Source of the DNA: SAR324 cluster bacterium | Lineage (GTDB): Bacteria > SAR324 > XYD2-FULL-50-16 | Reading direction: 5' to 3' | Assembly: GCA_002401295.1 (NCBI GenBank) | Contig: NVSR01000003.1 | Coordinates: forward strand, 25,719 to 33,297 | Length of the DNA: 7,579 nucleotides | Shown here: positions 1 to 5,955 of the stretch, in pieces | How the letters are laid out: each line of letters opens with the position of its first letter | How positions within the stretch are numbered: the stretch's first letter is position 1 | Notes under the pieces: generated by a model | Told to the model about the DNA's origin: nothing | Databases searched by the model: none | What the model saw: only the letters and a program-made list of their open reading frames with translations | Made by a program: the position numbers and the translations under genes

Positions 1-267
1 GGGACGACCTCAGCCAGAACATTGGAAGCAGCCTGGCAAGAGGATCACTTGGTATCCGGTATGGGATCAACGGATATTTTCATTTACCCACCCTATCAAT
101 TCCAGGTAGTCGATCAGTTATTGACAAATTTTCACCTGCCTGAGTCCACTTTACTGATGTTGGTTTCCGCCCTGGCCGGTAAAGAGCGGATGATGGCCGC
201 CTACCAGGGAGCAGTGGAACAGGATTATCGCTTTTATAGTTATGGTGATTGCATGTTGATCCAATAA
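1..267 (+). CDS. queA: S-adenosylmethionine:tRNA ribosyltransferase-isomerase, C-terminal part (5' end outside window)
   Basis: QueA transfers and isomerises the ribosyl group of S-adenosylmethionine onto preQ1 already inserted in tRNA, giving epoxyqueuosine; it is a cytoplasmic enzyme of queuosine synthesis. The frame is open from base 1 and encodes 88 residues, roughly the last quarter of a protein usually near 340-360 residues. Recognisable family blocks are GTTSARTLEAA at the very start, TDIFIYPPY, then the signature LLTNFHLPESTLLMLVSA, and the ending YRFYSYGDCMLI. The stop is TAA at 265-267. An internal TTG at base 22 is not the start, because conserved sequence continues upstream of it. 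An inverted repeat begins 13 bases after the stop. Family assignment is secure; only the missing N-terminus limits it. Confidence 0.97.
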   Translation, partial: GTTSARTLEAAWQEDHLVSGMGSTDIFIYPPYQFQVVDQLLTNFHLPESTLLMLVSALAGKERMMAAYQGAVEQDYRFYSYGDCMLIQ

Positions 268-280
268 ATATGCCTTAGGT

Positions 281-344
281 TTTTTCTCCAGTTACCGATA
301 AGGAAGCAGAACTACTTTTTTCTGCCCTGATAACTGGAGAAAAA
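281..344 (+). repeat. 64-bp element with perfect 14-bp inverted ends covering a ribosome binding site
   Basis: TTTTTCTCCAGTTA (281-294) is the exact reverse complement of TAACTGGAGAAAAA (331-344). Inside lies a second stem: AGG 301-303 with CCT 326-328 and GCAGA 306-310 with TCTGC 321-325, separated by an AA bulge, with a T-rich loop. The 3' arm contains GGAGA (336-340), the Shine-Dalgarno for the ATG at 347, paired to CTCC at 286-289. No U-tract follows the 3' arm, so it is not a typical intrinsic terminator for queA. It could be a translation-controlling leader, a processing site, or a small palindromic repeat of the genome. The pairing is seen directly; the function is inferred. Confidence 0.75.
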
Positions 345-346
345 CT

Positions 347-544
347 ATGAAACACTATCGCTTATTTTCTCTCAGACAGTCTCAGCACGGACGCAATATC
401 AAAAAGCGGGTGCAAGGAGACTTCCAAGCATTTTTAGATCAAGCCTTGACTGATAATGAGCAGCTAACCCCGACTCCAAAACCTATGGGAAGCCTCCCAC
501 ACCGTAATTCGAAACTCTCCGTTTTAGCAGATTTATCTGTGTGA
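347..544 (+). CDS. Small hypothetical protein, 65 aa
   Basis: I do not recognise this protein. It begins MKHYRLFSLRQSQ, is basic in the first third (GRNIKKR near residues 16-22), has a short helical-looking stretch around residues 24-36 (FQAFLDQALTDNE), then a proline-rich linker (TPTPKPMG) and ends in VLADLSV. No signal peptide, membrane segment or metal site is visible. The start is supported by GGAGA with a 6-base spacer, but that site sits in the 3' arm of a perfect 14-bp stem. It follows queA by 79 bases on the same strand and may share its transcript. A chance ORF in a spacer remains possible; the good Shine-Dalgarno is the main argument for it. Confidence 0.5.
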   Translation: MKHYRLFSLRQSQHGRNIKKRVQGDFQAFLDQALTDNEQLTPTPKPMGSLPHRNSKLSVLADLSV

Positions 545-559
545 GATTGAGTGGATATA

Positions 560-647
560 TTTTTTAGATCCATCTTCATTGCCCTATCTGCCTGTATGTT
601 TTACAACTGAAGAGTTTCCCGGTACTTCTTCTTGCTCATCTAAAAAA
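560..647 (+). repeat. Long-range 10-bp inverted repeat before the TTG-start gene
   Basis: TTTTTTAGAT (560-569) is the reverse complement of ATCTAAAAAA (638-647), enclosing about 68 bases. The 3' arm abuts the AGGGAG ribosome binding site at 648-653. The arms are very AT-rich, so the pairing would be weak and may be chance. Otherwise the 116-base spacer 545-660 shows no gene. Confidence 0.25.
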
Positions 648-660
648 AGGGAGTAAATCC

Positions 661-1851
661 TTGGAAGGTCTTACAGGCAGCCTGTTACTTTTAATCATTC
701 TTATTTTTTTCTTTCTGATCCTAGCAGTCTACCTCTCCCAACAACGAGATCGTCAACTCCTGCAACAGCAGCCCGCAGCTGAAGTCCTGCCCCAATCTCA
801 CTATGAAATAGTACTCAAGGAATTGAATCTGTTCAAAAGCAAGTATCAAAAATTTCATCGAGATGAACAGAAAAGCCGACAGGGAGAACTTTACTACCTG
901 GAGCGGAAGGCCAATGGAGTCCTCATGGAAACGGAGAAGGAGCAACAAAAATACCTCTATACAGTGCATGACTGGCAGGTGGCCTGGAAAGATTTTAGGG
1001 ATATTTTTACAGAGGCCAGCTTTTTTGCCCGTACTTTTTCCCCCTCCAAGGGCAGGGAATTAAAGATTTTCCGAGAAATCTATTTGAAGAGCAGACGACG
1101 ATCCCTAAGGGAAAGAGATAGAATCCTGGCTCGGGAGCGCATTTGGTTACAAGAAAGTAACAATCAAAGTAAAGTGAATCAAGAAGAAATAGAGCAGCAT
1201 CAATTGCCCGCTCAAGGGGGAACCTCGATAAAAACAATCACTCTGGAAGCGTTCCACCATACTCAATTAAGTACGGATAGCCTGGAAAACATCACAACGA
1301 CCTCTCTTCCCGTAACACCTACACCAAGCTTACAAAGGATAGACCTTCCATCCTTACAGAATCAGATTCGACAGGATAGTTTCATTCGCTATTACCCTGA
1401 TTTATCAAATTCGACCTATATTGGGGAGAGCTTTTCCCTAGAAGAGTTGCATCTAGAAGTGATTCGAGAATGTACTTTTGATCACTCTTTTTTTGTAGCT
1501 GTCCATTTTAATGGAGTACATCAATATCAATCATGTAGCTTTATAAATACGGATCTATCACAATCAATCTTTCAAAAAGCGACAGGTCCTCATCGCTTTT
1601 TACATTGTGACTTTACAGGTACCCTTTTTAATGGAACCCTGTTTGAGTTTACAGCCTTTTATAACTGTACCTTTCGCGGTACGGTCTTGCAGGAAGTGCA
1701 GTTCAGAAAAGTAAAATTTGTGAACTGTGTCTTCGAAAGCTGCAGGGTACAGGGTGTGGATTTCTCTGAAACAGTCATGTCTACCAACATGTTGGAGAAT
1801 ATCGATTTCTCAGCCTGTAGTCATCCCCCAAAAAATTGGAATGCGTCCTAA
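661..1851 (+). CDS. Membrane-anchored protein with C-terminal pentapeptide-repeat-like domain, 396 aa
   Basis: The start is TTG, chosen because AGGGAG lies 7 bases upstream and the next in-frame Met is only at residue 89, which would remove the membrane anchor. Residues about 6-25 form one hydrophobic segment (SLLLLIILIFFFLILAV). They are followed by a long charged, probably helical region to about 180 rich in K, R, E and Q, including RRRSLRERDRILARER near 145-160. A low-complexity Thr/Ser/Pro linker spans about 190-225. From about 241 to 385 the sequence shows a five-residue rhythm with central Phe or Leu (CTFDH, VHFNG, CSFIN, CDFTG, TLFNG, CTFRG, VQFRK, VKFVN, VDFSE, IDFSA), which is the pentapeptide-repeat quadrilateral helix pattern in a degenerate form. 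Family knowledge gives a structural scaffold role only. With one N-terminal anchor and the positive charge after it, the bulk is probably cytoplasmic. Molecular function is unknown. Confidence 0.8.
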   Translation: MEGLTGSLLLLIILIFFFLILAVYLSQQRDRQLLQQQPAAEVLPQSHYEIVLKELNLFKSKYQKFHRDEQKSRQGELYYLERKANGVLMETEKEQQKYLYTVHDWQVAWKDFRDIFTEASFFARTFSPSKGRELKIFREIYLKSRRRSLRERDRILARERIWLQESNNQSKVNQEEIEQHQLPAQGGTSIKTITLEAFHHTQLSTDSLENITTTSLPVTPTPSLQRIDLPSLQNQIRQDSFIRYYPDLSNSTYIGESFSLEELHLEVIRECTFDHSFFVAVHFNGVHQYQSCSFINTDLSQSIFQKATGPHRFLHCDFTGTLFNGTLFEFTAFYNCTFRGTVLQEVQFRKVKFVNCVFESCRVQGVDFSETVMSTNMLENIDFSACSHPPKNWNAS

Positions 1852-1917
1852 GCAGCAACAAAAATCGCTGCTGAAAGGTCAATGCCTGCTTGATCAAAGA
1901 GAAACCTTTTGATACAT

Positions 1918-1944
1918 AAGAGGAAAATAAATGATCCTCTTTTA
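1918..1944 (+). terminator. Possible intrinsic terminator after the pentapeptide-like gene
   Basis: AAGAGGA (1918-1924) pairs with TCCTCTT (1935-1941) across a 10-base AT-rich loop, and the 3' arm merges into TTTTA. The stem is short and only moderately GC-containing. A second, weaker hairpin, AGCAGC (1851-1856) with GCTGCT (1867-1872), lies directly at the stop codon. Either could end the 661-1851 transcript before the gene at 2038. Confidence 0.4.
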
Positions 1945-2037
1945 TCTCAGGTAAGAAAATTGGCTATAAAGTGACAAAAAGGGTGATACCCCTGAGAGCC
2001 ACCCATTTGAATTTGAATTATAAGCAAAGAGATTGCA

Positions 2038-3360
2038 ATGACACCTTTTACTCCACTAAGGGATCTTCCCCAAGAGGCTGAGTTCTCTAAAAATGATGTT
2101 TTCGTTCTTTTTGGCGAATTATTTACTCGTGGCTATGCGAATGGTCTAGTTGAAGAGGCCAAAGCTGCAGGCATGACCATTGTGGGCATCACTGTCGGCA
2201 GGAGAGAAAAGGATAACAGTCTTCGTCCTTTAACCCCTGAGGAATTGGTAGAAGCTGAAGCAAATCTTGGTGGGAAAGTGATCAACGTCCCCTTATGGGC
2301 GGGCTTTGATATGGATGCTCCCGAAGGAAAAAAATCACCGGCTGATATCCTAGCCAAGGTTAAAACTAAAGAATGGGAAGATTTCAAAATAGATTGGGAT
2401 CTAATAGAGCAAGCCAAAGAGGTTGGGGTGCGGCGCTTCAAACAATCCGTTGCAGAAGCCATGGAACAAATCAAAGCCCTGATCCCCCAGGGAGCCAATG
2501 TACTCTTTGCTCACACGATGGCAGGCGGAATTCCCAAAGCCAAAGTTCTTTTATTACTGAATAACCATGCTGTGAAGGGTAAAGGAAAACGTTATCTATC
2601 TTCAGGTAAACTTTGGGAGTCTGACTTAGGTCAGTTACAACAGAAAAATTCCATTGAAGTCACAGCGAAGACCTTACAGTACCTTTTAGATGGTACAGAG
2701 GAAATCCGTAATTTAGTCGCTTCCTGGAATGGGGAAGTACGCTATGCAGCTTATGGCTATCATGGGACAGAAATCCTGATCAATGGCCAGTATCAATGGC
2801 AGACGTATAATCCATATGTGCCGGGATGGGGTAAGCTTGAATTGGAAAACATCGCCAATAGAGCTTGGGAGAAGGGGATTAAAGTTACCGTCTTTAACTG
2901 TCCGGAAGTCCGCACCAATTCCAGTGATATTTTCTCGGGTGTTGAGCTATCACTCTATCCATTGATTCATTCCTTCCTCCAGGAAGGTGGTTCCACATGG
3001 GCGCAGGAGCAAAAAGAGGCCTGTAACGCAAAACTAGAGGAAGGCTACTCATTAGACAGCTTATTAGAGAACATTGATCAGTATCATCAGTCGGATACTA
3101 TGCAAGACTTCTATAATGATTTCGAACATTGGCCGCGTCACAATAGCCCTGAGTCTGCCGAGCTCATGCTCACCACTTCCGATGAGGCAATGAAGCAGAA
3201 TCAGTCTAAAAAGGATACCATCACCCATCACTTGAGTGAATTAGTCGTGCAAGGAGCGGGCTCTTTGATGTTCCGAGCCGTTTGGAACAGCTCCCAACCC
3301 GTACTCTGGCTGGGACATGCGATCATTGCCAAAGAAATGAACCGGAAGCATTCCGCTTAA
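2038..3360 (+). CDS. Rossmann-like protein resembling the FabMG enoyl-ACP reductase family, 440 aa
   Basis: The sequence resembles the family named after FabMG, a triclosan-tolerant enoyl-ACP reductase found in a soil metagenome; enoyl-ACP reductases perform the last NAD(P)H-dependent step of the fatty acid elongation cycle. The assignment rests on remembered family appearance and is moderate. Seen directly: an N-terminal beta-alpha-beta block at residues about 20-57, VFVLFGELFTRGYANG, then MTIVGITVGRRE, as expected for dinucleotide binding. Further strands are VINVPLWAGFD (81-91) and ANVLFAHTMAGG (153-164), and a conserved-looking block is RYLSSGKLWESDLGQL (185-200). Y257 and K266 are eight residues apart, the Tyr-x8-Lys spacing of the active site of FabV-type reductases; whether they are catalytic here is unknown. 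There is no signal peptide, so it is cytosolic. ATG 2038 follows a weak AAAGAGA site. No other fatty-acid gene is adjacent, so context does not help. Confidence 0.6.
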   Translation: MTPFTPLRDLPQEAEFSKNDVFVLFGELFTRGYANGLVEEAKAAGMTIVGITVGRREKDNSLRPLTPEELVEAEANLGGKVINVPLWAGFDMDAPEGKKSPADILAKVKTKEWEDFKIDWDLIEQAKEVGVRRFKQSVAEAMEQIKALIPQGANVLFAHTMAGGIPKAKVLLLLNNHAVKGKGKRYLSSGKLWESDLGQLQQKNSIEVTAKTLQYLLDGTEEIRNLVASWNGEVRYAAYGYHGTEILINGQYQWQTYNPYVPGWGKLELENIANRAWEKGIKVTVFNCPEVRTNSSDIFSGVELSLYPLIHSFLQEGGSTWAQEQKEACNAKLEEGYSLDSLLENIDQYHQSDTMQDFYNDFEHWPRHNSPESAELMLTTSDEAMKQNQSKKDTITHHLSELVVQGAGSLMFRAVWNSSQPVLWLGHAIIAKEMNRKHSA

Positions 3361-3372
3361 GACACAGTCAAA

Positions 3373-3394
3373 GGATGCAGTGTTCACTGCATCC
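3373..3394 (+). terminator. Perfect hairpin after the FabMG-like gene
   Basis: GGATGCAGTG (3373-3382) and CACTGCATCC (3385-3394) are exact reverse complements. They form a 9-bp stem with a GTTC tetraloop, 12 bases beyond the stop codon at 3360. No T-run follows; the next bases are C/A-rich (CCACACCACC). This suggests a Rho-assisted stop, an mRNA 3'-end stabiliser, or a dyad bound by a protein, rather than a textbook intrinsic terminator. Confidence 0.5.
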
Positions 3395-3437
3395 CCACAC
3401 CACCACGGCTTTTCTGCGAATACTCTTTGGGATCGGT

Positions 3438-4586
3438 ATGGATAACTTTCATTTTTTCAGAAAGATTCTTTTGATTGTTCTTCTTTTTGCAGGCCTCTTC
3501 TCAGGGGAACTGGTTGCACAACAGCAATTCACACTAACTGAATTCAATCCGCAACAAACCCAGCTGGGTGTCTATCATTCGTATCAATTTAAGACACTCT
3601 TGATTTCCCTGGTGCAAAAACCAAGTGATCAATTCAATTGCCGCCCCAATACCTACTTCATTTATCAATACGGAAAAGGTCGATTGCTGGAGTTACACGC
3701 CGGAGATTTGAGAGTCGATCGCGATTTCAATCGAGCCATGTATACCAAAATTCACACCTTGGGTATCCTGAGCAAGCAGAACCAAAGGGATTGGAAAAAA
3801 CGAGCCGCCCAGATCATGTTGGCTTTAGAAGTCCCAGCCCAAACAATGGATTCTGGAAAATCTGAAAATAAGCAGCAAACTCTGTCCTGTTGGCAACAGC
3901 CCGTCTTAACAGAACTCAATGGCTACAAACTGCGTACCTATCCATTTTTGGTCAGCAACCTATGTCAGCAGCGCTGGTGCAGTGACTTCTTTTGGAGTGA
4001 TGCTCAGCATGTCAAACTTTGGATCCAGGTTGAGCCGAAGAAGTTACACAAAGTCAGTTTGAATACTCAAAGTGGCAGCATCAAGTATCAAACGAGTTCA
4101 GCTCCCTTCAAGCGTGATAAGTATCAGCAGACCAATGCTCCAAGAGATAACCTGGTCACCCCGGATAAACTCAATGGCTCTTCCGTCCTGCTTCCCGGCA
4201 AACAAGGGAATATTGTTTTTTCTTGGAAAAAAAATAAAAATCAGCAGATAACCTTATCATTCATGCGCAATCCAGCAGCAAAACTGGAAGCACAAGAAAG
4301 TAACCAACAAATTGAAAGTTATCTACAAGAGCGAGAGTACACTAAAGCTTTGAGCGCTATTCGTTTTGCTCTCTGGCAAGATCCTCAGCACGAGGGAGTG
4401 AGGTTTAATCGTTTGAAGCTGTTTGCGCTGATGCATCAGCCTCAAAAGCTTTTCACTGCCCTGAAGGATGATTTCAGCCCCGCTGAACGTACTAAAGCCT
4501 GTCAGAGAATCCACTTGGAGCCAACCTTTAAAAATCTCTGGAAAAGACAGAATTTTTTAAATCAATTCCAGCAAACCTGCTCATGA
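3438..4586 (+). CDS. Secreted protein of unknown function with TPR-like C-terminus, 382 aa
   Basis: I do not recognise the family. The chosen ATG at 3438 gives a clean Sec signal peptide: FRK, then a hydrophobic core ILLIVLLFAGLF (10-21), with likely cleavage after LVA at about residue 27. The frame is open further upstream to 3282, but that would overlap the FabMG-like gene and place the signal internally; the ribosome binding site at 3438 is weak. The mature part is Gln- and Lys-rich, with six Cys (68, 151, 176, 181, 355, 381) that could form disulfides in the periplasm. Residues about 286-345 (QQIESYLQEREYTKALSAIRFALWQDP and on) look like one or two TPR-type helical hairpins, usually protein-binding. 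Its stop overlaps the start of the lipoprotein gene by ATGA, so the two are very probably co-translated and may act together in the envelope. Confidence 0.75.
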   Translation: MDNFHFFRKILLIVLLFAGLFSGELVAQQQFTLTEFNPQQTQLGVYHSYQFKTLLISLVQKPSDQFNCRPNTYFIYQYGKGRLLELHAGDLRVDRDFNRAMYTKIHTLGILSKQNQRDWKKRAAQIMLALEVPAQTMDSGKSENKQQTLSCWQQPVLTELNGYKLRTYPFLVSNLCQQRWCSDFFWSDAQHVKLWIQVEPKKLHKVSLNTQSGSIKYQTSSAPFKRDKYQQTNAPRDNLVTPDKLNGSSVLLPGKQGNIVFSWKKNKNQQITLSFMRNPAAKLEAQESNQQIESYLQEREYTKALSAIRFALWQDPQHEGVRFNRLKLFALMHQPQKLFTALKDDFSPAERTKACQRIHLEPTFKNLWKRQNFLNQFQQTCS

Positions 4587-5335
4587 GCGTGAATCAAAGA
4601 CTGCAATTTTTCTTCCTCAATTTCGGACTCTTGAGCCTGTTGCTCACTGGATGCACACAACACAACCCGGCAAAAAGAGCCTCTGTTATTGAAGTCCCTC
4701 AGGGTTGGTTTTTATCTGCCAATAACTCTTCAGTGACTTACCTTCAAGCCAAAGAGGAAAAGCAAGGGTACAAAATTGATTTCAAGCGCACTTCTATGGA
4801 GGATGGCGATGCTTATTACATTCAAATTGCTGAGTCAATTTTTCCAAATCGGAAAAAAATTCGTCAAGTAGAACAGAATGGCCAAATAGGTTGGTATTTT
4901 GAGCGGAAGTGGTGGTTTAAGGAACATCTAGGCTATCGGATCCCCTATGCGCTGACGGGAGATACGGTCAACTTTTACCTCAAAAAATATCAAATGTTCA
5001 AAAAGGAGCTCAAACATCGCCGAGCACTAAATCCCAGGGTAAGAGACTACAAGGATAGAGTTGAATTCAGCTATATTGCAAAAGTGATTCGCGAGCAAGG
5101 ATCAGCCCAGGCAAAAGCCCCACAGGGAAGTCAAAGGGATATCCTACGAGTGCAGCTCAAGATGAAATGGTATTTATTCTGCGGACAACCTTGCGGTTGG
5201 GGATTTGAAAAAACGAGAGAAGTGATTTTTTCAGGAAGGAATAAAATCATTGAAATTCGCGGAGACGGTGCCAGCCCTGTCTGGATTAGCAGCCCGGAAA
5301 CACGTTATGCTCCTCATCAGTGGATTTCAATGTAG
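4583..5335 (+). CDS. Predicted outer-envelope lipoprotein of unknown function, 250 aa
   Basis: The N-terminus is a lipoprotein signal: hydrophobic FFFLNFGLLSLLL (9-21) then the lipobox LTGC with Cys24 as the lipidated residue. T and Q follow rather than an Asp at +2, which in enterobacterial rules favours outer membrane sorting. The mature domain is rich in aromatic residues and Lys/Arg (GWYFERKWWF around 103-112, QLKMKWYLFCGQPCGWGFEK around 191-210) and has a CGQPC pair (Cys200, Cys204) that may form a disulfide. The EVIFSGRNKIIEIRGDG stretch suggests a beta-rich fold. No family is recognised. The start codon shares ATGA with the stop of the preceding secreted protein, so translation is coupled. 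The gene converges on cheY with about 100 bases between. Confidence 0.8.
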   Translation: MSVNQRLQFFFLNFGLLSLLLTGCTQHNPAKRASVIEVPQGWFLSANNSSVTYLQAKEEKQGYKIDFKRTSMEDGDAYYIQIAESIFPNRKKIRQVEQNGQIGWYFERKWWFKEHLGYRIPYALTGDTVNFYLKKYQMFKKELKHRRALNPRVRDYKDRVEFSYIAKVIREQGSAQAKAPQGSQRDILRVQLKMKWYLFCGQPCGWGFEKTREVIFSGRNKIIEIRGDGASPVWISSPETRYAPHQWISM

Positions 5336-5402
5336 AAGCAATATCCAACAAAGCTGAATGAATCCTCTCCAACCTATAACCTATTAGTCAGAGACATAGA
5401 GA

Positions 5403-5435
5403 GGAAACCAGCAGTTGGAAAACTGCTTAGTTTCC
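5403..5435. terminator. Strong hairpin between convergent genes, candidate bidirectional terminator
   Basis: Two stacked stems are seen: GGAAAC 5403-5408 with GTTTCC 5430-5435, and AGCAGTT 5410-5416 with AACTGCT 5421-5427. They are joined by a small C/TA internal loop and capped by GGAA, a GNRA-type tetraloop on the + strand. It starts 67 bases after the lipoprotein stop and ends five bases past the cheY stop. Flanking T-runs are poor on both strands (minus side is pyrimidine-rich TCTCTATGTC), so it may act as a transcription barrier or 3'-end protector. Confidence 0.6.
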
Positions 5436-5439
5436 CTTA

Positions 5440-5820
5440 CTATCCGAAGATCTTATCGATTTTATCAGACATAGTGGCGGCATCAAAGGGCTTCACAATA
5501 TAATTACTCACACCAGCTTTAATGGCGGCAATAATATTTTCTTGTAGAGCCTCTGCTGTAACCATCAGAACAGGAATATCCTTCATTGAATCATCAGAGC
5601 GGATCTCTTTGAGGAGTTCCAAGCCTGACATCTTCGGCATATTCCAGTCAGTCACGACAAAGTCGATCTTTTCTGTCTTTAATTTTGCTAAAGCAGTAGT
5701 TCCATCGTCAGCCTCAGCGACATTGTTAAAACCTAACTGCCTCAAGATATTCTTTACAATGCGCCTCATAGTTGAGAAATCATCAACGACTAGAATACGC
5801 ATGTCTTTATTTGCTGCCAT
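5440..5820 (-). CDS. cheY: Chemotaxis response regulator CheY, 126 aa
   Basis: CheY is the single-domain receiver phosphorylated by CheA; CheY-P binds FliM at the flagellar switch to alter rotation. All key residues are present: acidic pair D13-D14 in LVVDDFSTMRR, phospho-acceptor D58 in VTDWNMPKMSG, T88 in LMVTAEA, Y107 and K110 in NYIVKPF. The stretches MRRIVKNILRQLGFNNV and ENIIAA closely follow classical enterobacterial CheY, and the length is normal with no output domain. The ATG at 5820 has GGAGAGG just upstream. A longer open frame to 5910 adds 30 residues unlike any CheY and was not used. No other che or flagellar gene lies in the window, so this is an isolated copy. It follows the NMT1-like gene on the same strand with 135 bases and a hairpin between them. 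Confidence 0.93.
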   Translation of the reverse strand: MAANKDMRILVVDDFSTMRRIVKNILRQLGFNNVAEADDGTTALAKLKTEKIDFVVTDWNMPKMSGLELLKEIRSDDSMKDIPVLMVTAEALQENIIAAIKAGVSNYIVKPFDAATMSDKIDKIFG

Positions 5821-5914
5821 AACCTCTCCAACAGGATTGCTGACTTTGGAATTTTTTCTTATAACGTACGGTAAAACACTTTTAAATATTAAGTCAAAAG
5901 TCAATTGCACGCAT

Positions 5915-5920
5915 ATTATA
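5915..5920 (-). promoter_or_regulatory. Possible -10 element for cheY
   Basis: On the minus strand these bases read TATAAT, a perfect sigma-70 -10 hexamer, about 95 bases upstream of the cheY ATG. The matching -35 position at 17-bp spacing (CCAGTA) is poor, and no extended TGn is present. A clear flagellar sigma-28 motif was not found in the same spacer. Low confidence in such AT-rich DNA. Confidence 0.3.
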
Positions 5921-5927
5921 CAATAAT

Positions 5928-5947
5928 TGGGCCATACTACTGGCCCA
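5928..5947 (-). terminator. Hairpin after the NMT1-like gene
   Basis: TGGGCCA (5928-5934) and TGGCCCA (5941-5947) are exact reverse complements with a six-base loop. They lie 8 bases past the TAA of the minus-strand NMT1-like gene. On that strand the stem is followed by ATTATTGTATAAT, T-containing but not a solid run. It probably ends or attenuates that transcript before cheY, making the two separately controlled. Confidence 0.55.
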
Positions 5948-5955
5948 GGAACACT

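Noticed and set aside
1981..2010. TPP-riboswitch-like words (GATACCC, CTGAGA, ACCC) upstream of the 2038 gene
   Set aside because: The words are compressed into 30 bases in the wrong arrangement, and the second conserved arm of the thi-box is absent.
2133..2498. 121-codon minus-strand ORF inside the FabMG-like gene
   Set aside because: It is antisense to a well-supported gene and its translation looks like a shadow (Ser/Pro/Arg-rich, no motif).
3282..3437. 52-residue N-terminal extension of the secreted protein
   Set aside because: It overlaps the 3' end of the FabMG-like gene in another frame and would bury a clean signal peptide; ATG 3438 is better.
5821..5910. 30-residue N-terminal extension of CheY
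   Set aside because: The residues do not resemble any CheY, and the Met at 5820 has a strong GGAGAGG site and normal CheY length.
5821..5912. Sigma-28-like promoter (TTAAAAG ... TTATAAG) before cheY
   Set aside because: The -10 half does not match GCCGATAA in phase, so the similarity is only AT-richness.
5522..5926. 134-codon + strand ORF antisense to cheY
   Set aside because: cheY is unambiguous on the other strand; the antisense translation shows no family features.
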